Part shown: in pieces, positions 8,532 to 18,400 of the stretch
How the letters are laid out: every line of letters begins with the position of its first letter
Position numbering within the stretch: position 1 is the stretch's first letter
Assembly: GCA_947626535.1 (NCBI GenBank)
Contig: CANQSO010000003.1
Coordinates: forward strand, 1 to 48,597
Length of the DNA: 48,597 bases
Direction of reading: 5' to 3'
DNA from: an uncultured Bacilli bacterium
GTDB lineage: Bacteria > Bacillota_I > Bacilli_A > RF39 > UBA660
Made by a program: the position numbers and the translations under genes
Notes under the pieces: model-generated
What the model was told of the DNA's origin: nothing
The model's input: only the letters and a program-made list of their open reading frames with translations
Database searches by the model: none

Positions 8532-11500
8532 CTACTTTTTTAAAATATCAATATATACTTCTTCACCATTTAAATCATAACTATCAGTTAAATCTTCTTT
8601 TTTAATTAAATCTACTGCTAAAGTTTCTTTTTTAATATAATCATTAAACATTTCTAAAGATTTAATAAATTTATCAGGACCATTATAATAAATAATAATT
8701 CGATCAACAACATTTAAATCTTTTAATTTTCTTAAGTTTTGAACTTTACTAACAAATTCTCTTGCTAAACCTTCTAAAATTAATTCTTCACTTAATTCCG
8801 TATTTAAAATAACAAAATTATTATTTTCCATACCAACATTAAAACCATCTTTAGCATCAACTCTAATATCAACCATTTCTTTATTAACCTTTAATTCTTC
8901 ACCATCTAAATTTAAAGTAATTTCTTGATTATTTTGTAATAATTCAATTTCTTCGTTACTTAAATTTAATAAAGCTTCACTAAACAGTTTAATTTTAGGC
9001 CCTAAAATTTTACCTACAACTTTAAAATTAGGTTTTACTAAGAAGTTCATATATTCGCTTAAATTATCAATAAAACTTACTTCTTTAACATTTAATTCTT
9101 CTTTAATTAAAGAAACTAAATCATTAATTATTTTTTTATTTTTACCATCAATTAAAACTTCTTTTAATGGTTGTCTTACTTTAATTTTAGCTTCTTCTCT
9201 AACATATCTGCCAATGCTAATTAAATCACGAACTAAATCCATTTTGGCTTCAACATCTTCTAAAATTAAAGATTCATCAGCAACTGGAAAATCTTCTAAA
9301 TGAACAGATTCTTTACCAGTTAATTTTTGATATATTTCTTCGGTTGTAAATGGTATTATTGGGGCACATAACTTACATAGACCACATAATACTTCATAAG
9401 TTGTCATATAAACACTTTTCTTAGAATTATCTAATTCACTTTTCCAAAAACGATTCCTATTACGTCTAATATACCAATTAGATAAATGCTCAGATACAAA
9501 ATTAGTAATTAATTTAACAACTTGATTTAAGTCATATAGTTCATAATATTTAGTACATTCTAAGACTAAACGATTATATTTAGAGATTAACCATTTATCA
9601 ATTTCTTCACGATCATTTATTTTAACATAACAATCATCTATATCAATATGATCAGCATTAGCATACATTTGAAAGAAAGAATAAGTATTTTTAAACGGAT
9701 TAAAGAATTTAGAATGAACTTCTTTTACTCCTCCTTCATCATATTTTAAAGGAGTCCAGACTGGTGATGCATAAAACATATACCATCTTACATTATCAGC
9801 ACCATACTCCGTTAAAGCCACAGTTGGGTCAATAACATTTCCCGTAGATTTACTCATTTTTTTACCATTAGCATCTAATACCATATCATTAACGACAACA
9901 TTTTTAAAACTAGATTTACCAGAAATAATAGTTGAAATACAGATTAAAGCATTAAACCAACCACGAGTTTGATCTACTCCTTCGGCAATAAAATCAGCTG
10001 GAAATTGACTTTCAAATAATTCTTTATTTTCAAATGGATAATGGAAACTTGCATAAGGCATAGCTCCTGAATCAAACCAAACATCTAATACATCTAATAC
10101 TCTAGTCATGCGTCCATTACAATGTGGACATTTAAGATGTAGCTCATCAACATAAGGACGGTGTAATTCAATTTTACTTACATCAATATCTTCAATTAAC
10201 ATTTCTTGTAATTCTTTTAAAGAACCAATAACATGTTTTTCCCCACAATCATCACAAATCCATATTGGCATTGGACAACCCCAATATCTATTTCGACTAA
10301 TTCCCCAATCTACCATATTTTCAAGCCAATTATTAAATCTTTTTGTACCTACATATTCTGGATACCAATTAACACTTTTATTAGCTTCAATAATTTGATC
10401 TTTATATTCGGTTGTTCTTATATACCAAGCCGGTTTAGTAAAATAAATTAATGGTGAATGGCAACGCCAACAATGAGGATAATCATGATTCATCTTGATT
10501 TTTTTAAATAGCTTATCATTTTCTTTTAAATATTTGATAATATCTATTTCCAATTCAGGTGAAGTAACTAAAGTTCCTTTCCATGGCCCTTCCGTATAAC
10601 AGCCATCTTTACCTACTGGATTTACAAAGGCTACATTATTTTCAGCACATACCCGGTTATCATCTACACCATATGCTGGAGCAATATGAACAATTCCTGT
10701 TCCATCTTCACAAGTTACATAATTATCAGCAAGAACTTCAAAAGCTTTACCTTCAACTTTAACAAAAGGCATTAATTGTTCATATTTAATACCTACTAAA
10801 TCAGTTCCTTTAAAGGTTTCTAAAACTTTAAAATCATCACCTAAAACTTTTTCGGCTAAAGCTTCAGCTAAGATAAATTTATAACCCATTGATTCAGCTT
10901 TAATATAAGTTAATTCTGGATTTACACATAACGCAACATTAGCAAGTAAAGTCCATGGAGTTGTAGTCCAAACTAAGAAATACTCATCACTATCAACTCT
11001 TTTAAAAGGCACAATTACGGTATTTACAGATACATTTTCATATCCTTGTGATACTTCATTTGCAGATAGTTCAGTTCCACATCTTGGACAATATGGTAAA
11101 ACTTTATTACCATAATAGATGACTCCTTTTTTATCCATTTCTTTTATTAGCCACCATTCAGACTCAATAAATTCATTACTACAGGTTACATAAGGATGTT
11201 CACAATCAATAAATTGACCCATCATATCGGTTACTTCATTTATTTCATCAATATTTAAAGCCGTAGCCTTATTACATTCTTTACAAAAATTTTCAATACC
11301 AAAAGCTTCAATATCAGCTTTAGTCTTAAAACCTAACTTTTTTTCAACATTAACTTCAATTGGTAAGCCATGAGTATCAAGACCAATCTTTCTTAAAACT
11401 CGGTACCCTTGCATAGTTTTATATTTACAAAATGAATCTTTAATTGCTTTAGCTAAAACATGATGAATTCCTGGTTTAGCATTAGCATATATTGGTCCAT

Positions 11501-11642
11501 CATAAAATACCCAATCTTTTTTACCTTTACGATTATCAATAGTTTTATTTAGAATATCTATTCTTTTCCATTCTTCTAAAATATCATTTTCAACATCATG
11601 AACATTTCTTTTGTCTAATTCTTTAAAATCTTTCATAGCCAT
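8532..11642 (-). CDS. ileS: Isoleucyl-tRNA synthetase (type II-like) with rearranged signature motif GIHH
   Basis: DGPIYANAKPGIHHVLAKAIKD, GLDTHGLPIEVNVEKKLG, DVWFDSG, GKKMSKSTGN; preceded by a T-box leader with an AUC specifier. Confidence 0.95.
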   Translation of the reverse strand: MAMKDFKELDKRNVHDVENDILEEWKRIDILNKTIDNRKGKKDWVFYDGPIYANAKPGIHHVLAKAIKDSFCKYKTMQGYRVLRKIGLDTHGLPIEVNVEKKLGFKTKADIEAFGIENFCKECNKATALNIDEINEVTDMMGQFIDCEHPYVTCSNEFIESEWWLIKEMDKKGVIYYGNKVLPYCPRCGTELSANEVSQGYENVSVNTVIVPFKRVDSDEYFLVWTTTPWTLLANVALCVNPELTYIKAESMGYKFILAEALAEKVLGDDFKVLETFKGTDLVGIKYEQLMPFVKVEGKAFEVLADNYVTCEDGTGIVHIAPAYGVDDNRVCAENNVAFVNPVGKDGCYTEGPWKGTLVTSPELEIDIIKYLKENDKLFKKIKMNHDYPHCWRCHSPLIYFTKPAWYIRTTEYKDQIIEANKSVNWYPEYVGTKRFNNWLENMVDWGISRNRYWGCPMPIWICDDCGEKHVIGSLKELQEMLIEDIDVSKIELHRPYVDELHLKCPHCNGRMTRVLDVLDVWFDSGAMPYASFHYPFENKELFESQFPADFIAEGVDQTRGWFNALICISTIISGKSSFKNVVVNDMVLDANGKKMSKSTGNVIDPTVALTEYGADNVRWYMFYASPVWTPLKYDEGGVKEVHSKFFNPFKNTYSFFQMYANADHIDIDDCYVKINDREEIDKWLISKYNRLVLECTKYYELYDLNQVVKLITNFVSEHLSNWYIRRNRNRFWKSELDNSKKSVYMTTYEVLCGLCKLCAPIIPFTTEEIYQKLTGKESVHLEDFPVADESLILEDVEAKMDLVRDLISIGRYVREEAKIKVRQPLKEVLIDGKNKKIINDLVSLIKEELNVKEVSFIDNLSEYMNFLVKPNFKVVGKILGPKIKLFSEALLNLSNEEIELLQNNQEITLNLDGEELKVNKEMVDIRVDAKDGFNVGMENNNFVILNTELSEELILEGLAREFVSKVQNLRKLKDLNVVDRIIIYYNGPDKFIKSLEMFNDYIKKETLAVDLIKKEDLTDSYDLNGEEVYIDILKK

Positions 11643-11847
11643 CTTCCTTTCATAAAAAAAGATGATACCAAAGGAGTCAATAAGACGGTACCATCCTTAA
11701 TTTAACTTATTTAACAAGATAACGTTTGTTAACCGCAAAGATTATATAAGTGATATTTATAAAACTTCTTTATTTGGTTTCCACCAATACCAAACTCTCT
11801 TTAAAAGATAATTTTTATAAACGTGTCTTAACTCTTTTGACAAATAT
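11643..11847 (-). promoter_or_regulatory. T-box leader (tRNA-Ile-sensing riboswitch) of ileS
   Basis: Minus strand AGAGAGTTTGGTATTGGTGGAAACCAAA (Stem I), candidate AUC specifier at 11752-11754, T-box AAGGATGGTACCGTC, and terminator GATGGTACC...GGTATCATCTTTTTTT. Confidence 0.92.
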
Positions 11848-11876
11848 ATTATATGAAAAACCATTTATTGTGTCAA
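11848..11876 (-). promoter_or_regulatory. Promoter of the T-box/ileS transcript
   Basis: TTGACA (11876-11871), 17-nt spacer, TATAAT (11853-11848). Confidence 0.85.
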
Positions 11877-11884
11877 ACATTTTT

Positions 11885-12226
11885 TTAAGCATTAAGTTGT
11901 AATTGGTAAGGTTCAGAATAAGTACCTTCACCTGATGTTATTGTTACATTTTTATTTAGATAACCGACCGGATCGACCTCGAACACGCCGTTTGCACCGC
12001 CGTAGCCGACAAGCCCAGAAGAATTGACACGGAACACACTGGAGGAGCTAGAAGAATACGGGGATAAAGTCCATAAAGTATCACTTGGTTTTAACCAGTC
12101 TGTTCCTCCACATTCACTTTGGTAATTAATATTTTCAACTGTTTTAGACCAATTAAATAATTCTTTTGCAAAACATTTTTCCCTTCCGATACTTCCTCCA
12201 TTTGTTGCATATCCATAATCACTTGA
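11885..12226 (-). pseudogene. 5'-truncated remnant of a secreted/surface protein gene with a DGR-like variable C-terminal domain
   Basis: Open minus frame with no start: SSDYGYATNGGSIGREKCFAKELFNWSKTVENINYQSECGGTDWLKPSDTLWTLSPYSSSSSVFRVNSSGLVGYGGANGVFEVDPVGYLNKNVTITSGEGTYSEPYQLQLNA*; an in-frame stop at 12227-12229 abuts the recombinase gene. Confidence 0.7.
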
Positions 12227-12248
12227 TTAACACCTATAAACCCACAGG

Positions 12249-14291
12249 TTAAAAATTCCATTGAATTTCTATATTTCTTAATCCAGTATCCTTATCTTTT
12301 TTTCCTATGATGATTTTATCTATCCATTCAGATATTATTTCAGAAGATAATTGATTTACATCATGATATTTTTCAAATAAACTTTTTGAATTTATCATTT
12401 GTTCTTGTTTAGCAACAACTATTTTTATTTCATTATTAATTTTTCTACTGCGTTCAACAAGATTTTTTTTATCTTCTTCATATTGTTTTACCAATAAAAA
12501 ATACTGTTCTGTAGTAATTGTTTCGTTTACTTTATCTTCGTAAAGATGTTGAAAAAATTTATCTTTCTTTTCTATTTCATTTTCTATTTTTTGTAACTCT
12601 TTCTTTAATGTTTCTTTTTTTTCATTGAAATATTTTTTATCAATATTTTCTTGGTTTAGTTGCTTTAATAGATTACCATTTTTATATTTCTCGATATTAT
12701 CATTTATTTTTTCAATAATATCTTTTTCTAATACATCAAGCCTTATTAGACTTCTATTATCACAGTCATGCCATTGTCGTTGTCTATCAGAACATACTAA
12801 GTATTCATGATTTCTATTTTTTGTTTTAGAAAATGTTTTGCCACAACACTCACAATAAACTTTTTTACTAAATGGATTTATTGTTCCAGTAGTGAACTGA
12901 CAAGTTGTTTGATTATTCATTCTGCTTTGAACACTATACCATGTATCTTTATCTATAATAGCATCGTGCATATTCTCTACAACTATCCATTCTTCTCGTG
13001 GCTTATGTTTTGATTTTTTTATCTTATAAGATATCTTTTCATATTTTCCTTGTACTGTATTTCCTATGTATGTTTCATTTCTTAGCATTTCTCTTATTGT
13101 ATACATACTCCAACTTGGCTTTTTTTCATAAGTGACAGTTGATAAAATATTATTTTCTTTAAGAACTTCTGTTAAGTAATTTAATTTTGCATTATTTGAA
13201 TTTGATGATACTTCAACCTCTAATTCATAAGATACTTTACCATATCTTTTTAATTCATTTATTAAGCAAATAACATACTTTGATTCATTTGGAATATAAT
13301 CATTTTCGTTAAGTTTATGATACTCATTTTCATTAGTTAAGTCCTCAATTTTAATATTTTCATTGTACGAAGTAGAATAAAATAATTGCATATTTTTATC
13401 TATTTTTCGTACTTTCATTTTTACGTTTTTCTTTATTGGACTTCCTAATTCTTCAACAAGTGTTCCTATTGTTATTATTTTTTCATATTTTTCTTTAATA
13501 GGATTTTCTATTGTGTTAAATATTATATAACTTCCCATATTTTGAATGTATTTTCTTTTTCTATTTTCACAAGAAGAATTTCCTATTTTAATTCCATTTA
13601 ATCTCTTATAATCGTAAGGACATAGTATATTTTCTGAATTTAAATACTTCAAAATTTTTACATATCCCCAACCATTTTTATACAATTCAAATATCTTTTT
13701 AACGTTTTCTGACGCTACTGGGTCTACAATTAAATGGTTTTTATCTTCTGGGTCTTTTAAATATCCATAAGGTGCTTGAGAGCTTGTAAATAAACCTTTT
13801 TCTTTTTTATTTCTTAATGTTGCTTTAATATTTTCTGATGTATCTTCTAAATACCATTCATCCGTCATTGCTGTTATTTGACTTGCTTTTTTGGTTTCTT
13901 TTCTAGTATTATCAATTCTATCAACACAAGCTACAAATCTAACTCCCCATTCTTTAAAATAATTGTGAATGTATTTATCTACTATCTCGATATCTCTTGC
14001 AAATCTTGACTGACTTTTACATAAAACGATATCGATATTTCCTTTTTCACATTCACTTATCATTTTATTAAAGTTTGGTCTATCCCTATCAGAACCAGAA
14101 TAATCTTCATCTTCATAAACTCCAACGACTTCCCAACCGTTTTCTTCTGCATATTTTCTTAACATCAATTCTTGATTTTTAATGCTTTCTGAACTGTCCT
14201 CAGGATTCTTTTCTAAATCTTCTTTTGATAATCTTATATAAAGTGCAACCCTCCTTAATGATTGATATAATTTAGTTATTTTATTTTTCAT
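12249..14291 (-). CDS. Large serine recombinase (integrase/excisionase)
   Basis: RRVALYIRLSKED catalytic serine region, DEDYSGSDRDRPNFNKM, SQSRFARD, Recombinase domain, CECCGKTFSK zinc ribbon, C-terminal coiled coil. Confidence 0.95.
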   Translation of the reverse strand: MKNKITKLYQSLRRVALYIRLSKEDLEKNPEDSSESIKNQELMLRKYAEENGWEVVGVYEDEDYSGSDRDRPNFNKMISECEKGNIDIVLCKSQSRFARDIEIVDKYIHNYFKEWGVRFVACVDRIDNTRKETKKASQITAMTDEWYLEDTSENIKATLRNKKEKGLFTSSQAPYGYLKDPEDKNHLIVDPVASENVKKIFELYKNGWGYVKILKYLNSENILCPYDYKRLNGIKIGNSSCENRKRKYIQNMGSYIIFNTIENPIKEKYEKIITIGTLVEELGSPIKKNVKMKVRKIDKNMQLFYSTSYNENIKIEDLTNENEYHKLNENDYIPNESKYVICLINELKRYGKVSYELEVEVSSNSNNAKLNYLTEVLKENNILSTVTYEKKPSWSMYTIREMLRNETYIGNTVQGKYEKISYKIKKSKHKPREEWIVVENMHDAIIDKDTWYSVQSRMNNQTTCQFTTGTINPFSKKVYCECCGKTFSKTKNRNHEYLVCSDRQRQWHDCDNRSLIRLDVLEKDIIEKINDNIEKYKNGNLLKQLNQENIDKKYFNEKKETLKKELQKIENEIEKKDKFFQHLYEDKVNETITTEQYFLLVKQYEEDKKNLVERSRKINNEIKIVVAKQEQMINSKSLFEKYHDVNQLSSEIISEWIDKIIIGKKDKDTGLRNIEIQWNF

Positions 14292-14349
14292 TGATTCATT
14301 TCCTTTCTAAATGAATCGTTAAAATAACTTACTTTTTCAACCATCTTCA

Positions 14350-14535
14350 TTATAACACTTTTTTCTCAGAGTTACAGCCATAAAATGATTCTTTTTCTAA
14401 AATATAAATCATATTAAGTAATTTTTTATTAAAGATTAATTCTATTTCTTCTTTTGACTTATTTTCATTTTTATATTTATCAATATAATTATAGTTATAT
14501 TTAGTTACTTTTTTATTATTTTTCTTCATAAGCAA
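14350..14535 (-). CDS. Small hypothetical protein
   Basis: 61-aa ORF between recombinase and terminator; composition only. Confidence 0.35.
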   Translation of the reverse strand: MLMKKNNKKVTKYNYNYIDKYKNENKSKEEIELIFNKKLLNMIYILEKESFYGCNSEKKVL

Positions 14536-14592
14536 ACCCCCTTTTCATTTCTCTATCTTTACTAACTTTTTTTCATTGATATAACAAAATAT

Positions 14593-14618
14593 AAAAAAAA
14601 CTTGTAATTACTACAAGC
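14593..14618 (-). terminator. Rho-independent terminator
   Basis: Minus strand CTTGTA-GTAAT-TACAAG followed by TTTTTTTT. Confidence 0.8.
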
Positions 14619-14640
14619 CTGTGTTTTTATTCCAATTCCT

Positions 14641-14754
14641 CTATTGACTATATGAACCCATTTTAAATTCTTATTTTAAATATGCCAAGCAACAAAAAAT
14701 TTTGTTGCTTAGCAAATAAAAGCATGAAGAATTTTAAATGCCTATAGTAAATAG
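14641..14754. repeat. Nested inverted repeats, candidate structured RNA or DNA element
   Basis: Inner perfect 10-bp stem AAGCAACAAA/TTTGTTGCTT (14687-14696/14701-14710); outer arms 14641-14672 and about 14727-14754 pair imperfectly (CATTTTAAATTCTT vs CATTTAAAATTCTT). Confidence 0.65.
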
Positions 14755-14777
14755 ATTTTCTCGGCATAAAATAAATT

Positions 14778-15284
14778 TTATTCATCTACTTCAAGCATAT
14801 TTTCATTAGTACCAAATATACTTTTTGAATAATTTAATAATTCATTAATAATATCATTAAAATCAATATCTAATTGGCTAACCTCATCTATTTCACTAAT
14901 TATATATATTGTGTTCATTAAAAAATCAATTTTATCTTTATAGTTTAAGTTATAAAAATTATTTAATCCTAATTTATCAACATCACTTATATAAGGTTCA
15001 ATATCAATTCCATTAGGATTTATTGTTTTATTTTCCAACTTAGCTCCAATTACCAAAAGGTTTGTAGCTAATTTAACAGGGTCATCTAGGTTAATTGATT
15101 CTGCCAATAAGACATCAGCGTCATTTTCAAATGCTTCATCTTCCGATAGATAATTACCATCATTAATTAGTCCGTTATATAAATGATTTAATAAGACACT
15201 TATATAATAGAGTTTTTGATAATCTTCCAATTTTTTAAATTCATTTTCAGCTTTTGTTACTGAAATGCTTACTTCATTTCTCAT
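14778..15284 (-). CDS. Hypothetical ICE protein
   Basis: 168-aa ORF, acidic, no recognised motif. Confidence 0.6.
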   Translation of the reverse strand: MRNEVSISVTKAENEFKKLEDYQKLYYISVLLNHLYNGLINDGNYLSEDEAFENDADVLLAESINLDDPVKLATNLLVIGAKLENKTINPNGIDIEPYISDVDKLGLNNFYNLNYKDKIDFLMNTIYIISEIDEVSQLDIDFNDIINELLNYSKSIFGTNENMLEVDE

Positions 15285-15467
15285 ATTTTTCCCATCCTTT
15301 CTTATTGCCCGTTTAATTTAATTTTAAAGACTTTTTTTAAAATCTATTTATAGCTATATAAATGACATAGCCACATTTAAAATATCTCATTTTAACTATC
15401 TCTAAAATCAAATTGGGGTTTAATAATTAATCACTCTAACTTCAAAAAAAATCAAGCACTTTTTTAA

Positions 15468-18400
15468 TTAAATTTCCATTTCTGTTTGCTTTTCATTTTC
15501 TTCTAAAGGATTAACTATATTTTCTTCATTTTCATTAATACCTAATTTTTTATATATTTTTTCTTTTTTTATTAGCAAATCTTTTAATTCTTCTTCTTTA
15601 TTAAAAGGTTTATTTAATTCCTCTTGAGTTTGTAAAATTTGCTTTTTTAAGTTTTCAATATTTTCTTTTTCTTCTTTTGCTTTTTCAGGAATACTTTTTA
15701 AAACATTTTCGATTTTGATAATATTACCTAACATATTAGTTGATAATTCTATTGGATATTTATTTTCACCTTTTAAATAATAATGATTTAATTTCATTAA
15801 TCCATCTTTAAATCCAATAATTTCAAAATTACTAATATGCCCTATTAATTCTTTTTCATATCCTATAGATGATATTACTTCTTGCAATTTTTGACTAGCA
15901 TCCGTTCTTTCATTATAATTAATTCCCTTTATTTCAATAAAGAATTTTTCACCAGAGATATCAACAACTTTAGGTATATCACTTTCAATAGCCTTTAATT
16001 TATTTTCACTTTCTTTTAAACGTTTTGGATAATTTACTGTAACATCATATTCCATTTCTCTTTTAGAAGATTCATAACGTGATTTTAGTAAACTAATTTG
16101 CTTTAGATCATTTTCTATTTTAAATTTTTCCATAATTAAAGGGTCGCCTGTAGCTATAGCTTTAACTTCTGCATAAGACAATGCACTATCATCTACATCA
16201 TTCATTGTTCTAGTACCAACTTCTGATGTCATTATTTGATTTATAAAATTAGCTTTTGTTTCAACTAATTGATATGAATATCCATCAAAACTTCCCTCAG
16301 TAACATATCTAAAAATTTGCACTTCTTCATTTTCATTGCCTTGTCTTAATATTCTTCCCTCTCGTTGTTCAATATCGCTTGGACGCCACGGACAATCTAA
16401 ATGATGTAGTGCTATCAATTTATTTTGAACATTCATGCCAGCTCCCATTTTTGATGTACTACCTAATAATATTCTAACTTTTCCATTTCTTACATCTTCA
16501 AACAATTCAGCTTTCTTTTGGTCGCTATCAGCATTATGAATAAAAGCAATTTCATTTTCATTTACACCTTTATTAATTAACTTTGCTTTAATGTCGTCAT
16601 AAACATTAAAACTTCCATCATTTTTTGGTGTTGATAAATCACAAAATACAAGTTGAGTTGATTTTTTATCTTTTGTATCCTCATATATTTTAAAAATGTT
16701 TTCAATAGCTATATTAACTTTACTATTAGCTAAATCGGGCATATTTTCATCTATAAGTCTTAAATCAAGTGCTGCCTTTCTTCCATCATTTGTTACTTTT
16801 AACATATTATCTTCATGTGGTGATACTTCACCATTTTTTATATCTTCACTTCGCTCTACTAATTCTTCTATATATTTAGTTATCTCTTCACTTTTTGGTG
16901 CTGAGATAATTTCGTATCTATTGAATTTTAATTTTGGAACAGGTAATTTTAAAGTTTTAGCTGTTTGAACATCAGCAACATTTTTAAACAAACTTAATAA
17001 TTCAGGGACATTATTAAACTTTGCAAATCTCGTTTTATTTCTAAAACCAGAGCCTTCGGGTGAAAGCTCTAAAGTTGTTACTGTTTGACCAAAGACACTT
17101 GCCCAACTATCAAAATAATCTAATCCTAATTTTTTTAATGTATCGTACTGTAAAAATTTTTGCATAGTATATAATTCAGCCATTGAATTTGATATTGGTG
17201 TTCCAGTTGCAAAAACAACGCATTTATTAGGGTTTTGTTTTTCTAAATATTGTATTTTCATATATAAATCGCTTGCTTTTTGACTAGCTACTTGACTAAC
17301 ACCACTAACATTAGTCATTTTTGAAAACAATGCCAAATTTTTAAATTCATGAGCCTCATCTACAAAAAGATAATCAACTCCTAATTCTTCAAAAGTTACA
17401 CCATCATCTTTTGGTGAATCTAATAATTTTTTTAAATTATTAGATAAAGATTTTTGGGTTGATTCCATTTTTTTAACACTTAGTCCCTCGCCATGAACAT
17501 TTTTAAGTCTATCTATTGCAATACTTATATTTCTTATTTCTTCGTTTATATGTTCTATTTCTAATTCTTTCGATACAGGTATTTTGCCAAATGAACTATG
17601 TCCTATAATTACAGCGTCCCATTCGCCCGTTGCAATTCGTGCCATAAGTTTTTTTCTATTATTTTTTTGAAAATCTTTTTTACTTGCAACTAAAATATTA
17701 GCGTTTGGATATAACTTTAAAAATTCCGAACCCCATTGTTCAGTTAAGTGATTTGGAACAACAAACATTGGTTTATTAGTAACTCCTAATCTTTTTAATT
17801 CCATACAAGCCGTTGCCATTTCAAAAGTTTTTCCAGCTCCTACCGTATGTGCTAATAATGTATTACCACCGAAAAGAATACGGGCAACTGCATTCTTTTG
17901 ATGTTCTCTTAATTGTATTGAACTAGACATACCTTTAAATTCTAAATTAGAGCCATCATATTCTCTTAATTTTATAGAATTAAATTTTTTATTATATAAG
18001 TCTACTAATTCTTTTTTTATATCTTCATTGCGATATATCCAATTCTTAAATTCTTCTTTTATTTCATCTTGCTTCTCACGAGCAATAGCAGTTTCCTTTG
18101 CATTAAAAACATAATTCATATCATCATCTCTATCAAATATTGAAATCATCTTTAAATTTAAAGACGATTTAATAAGTGTTAAAGCATCAGCTCGACTTGT
18201 TCCCCATGTTTTTGTATTCTTTATATTCCCATATTCAAAATTTACTCCTGCTCTTTGTAGAATCCAACTATTCATTTCAGGAACATAGTCTATAAATAAT
18301 TTATCTTCATACCTATATGATATATCAAGTAAATCAATGCAAAATCTTTTTATATAATCTGGTGGTATCCACACAGCTCCTAAAGAAATATCTATTTCTT

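Noticed and set aside
10233-10451. Plus-strand ORF inside ileS
   Set aside because: Antisense to a well-supported synthetase gene.
11885-12226. A complete functional DGR
   Set aside because: No reverse transcriptase, accessory protein or template repeat found in the window and the target gene lacks its 5' end; only a variable-region-like remnant is supported.
12625-13013. Two plus-strand ORFs within the recombinase gene
   Set aside because: Antisense shadows of the recombinase coding sequence, no recognisable domain.
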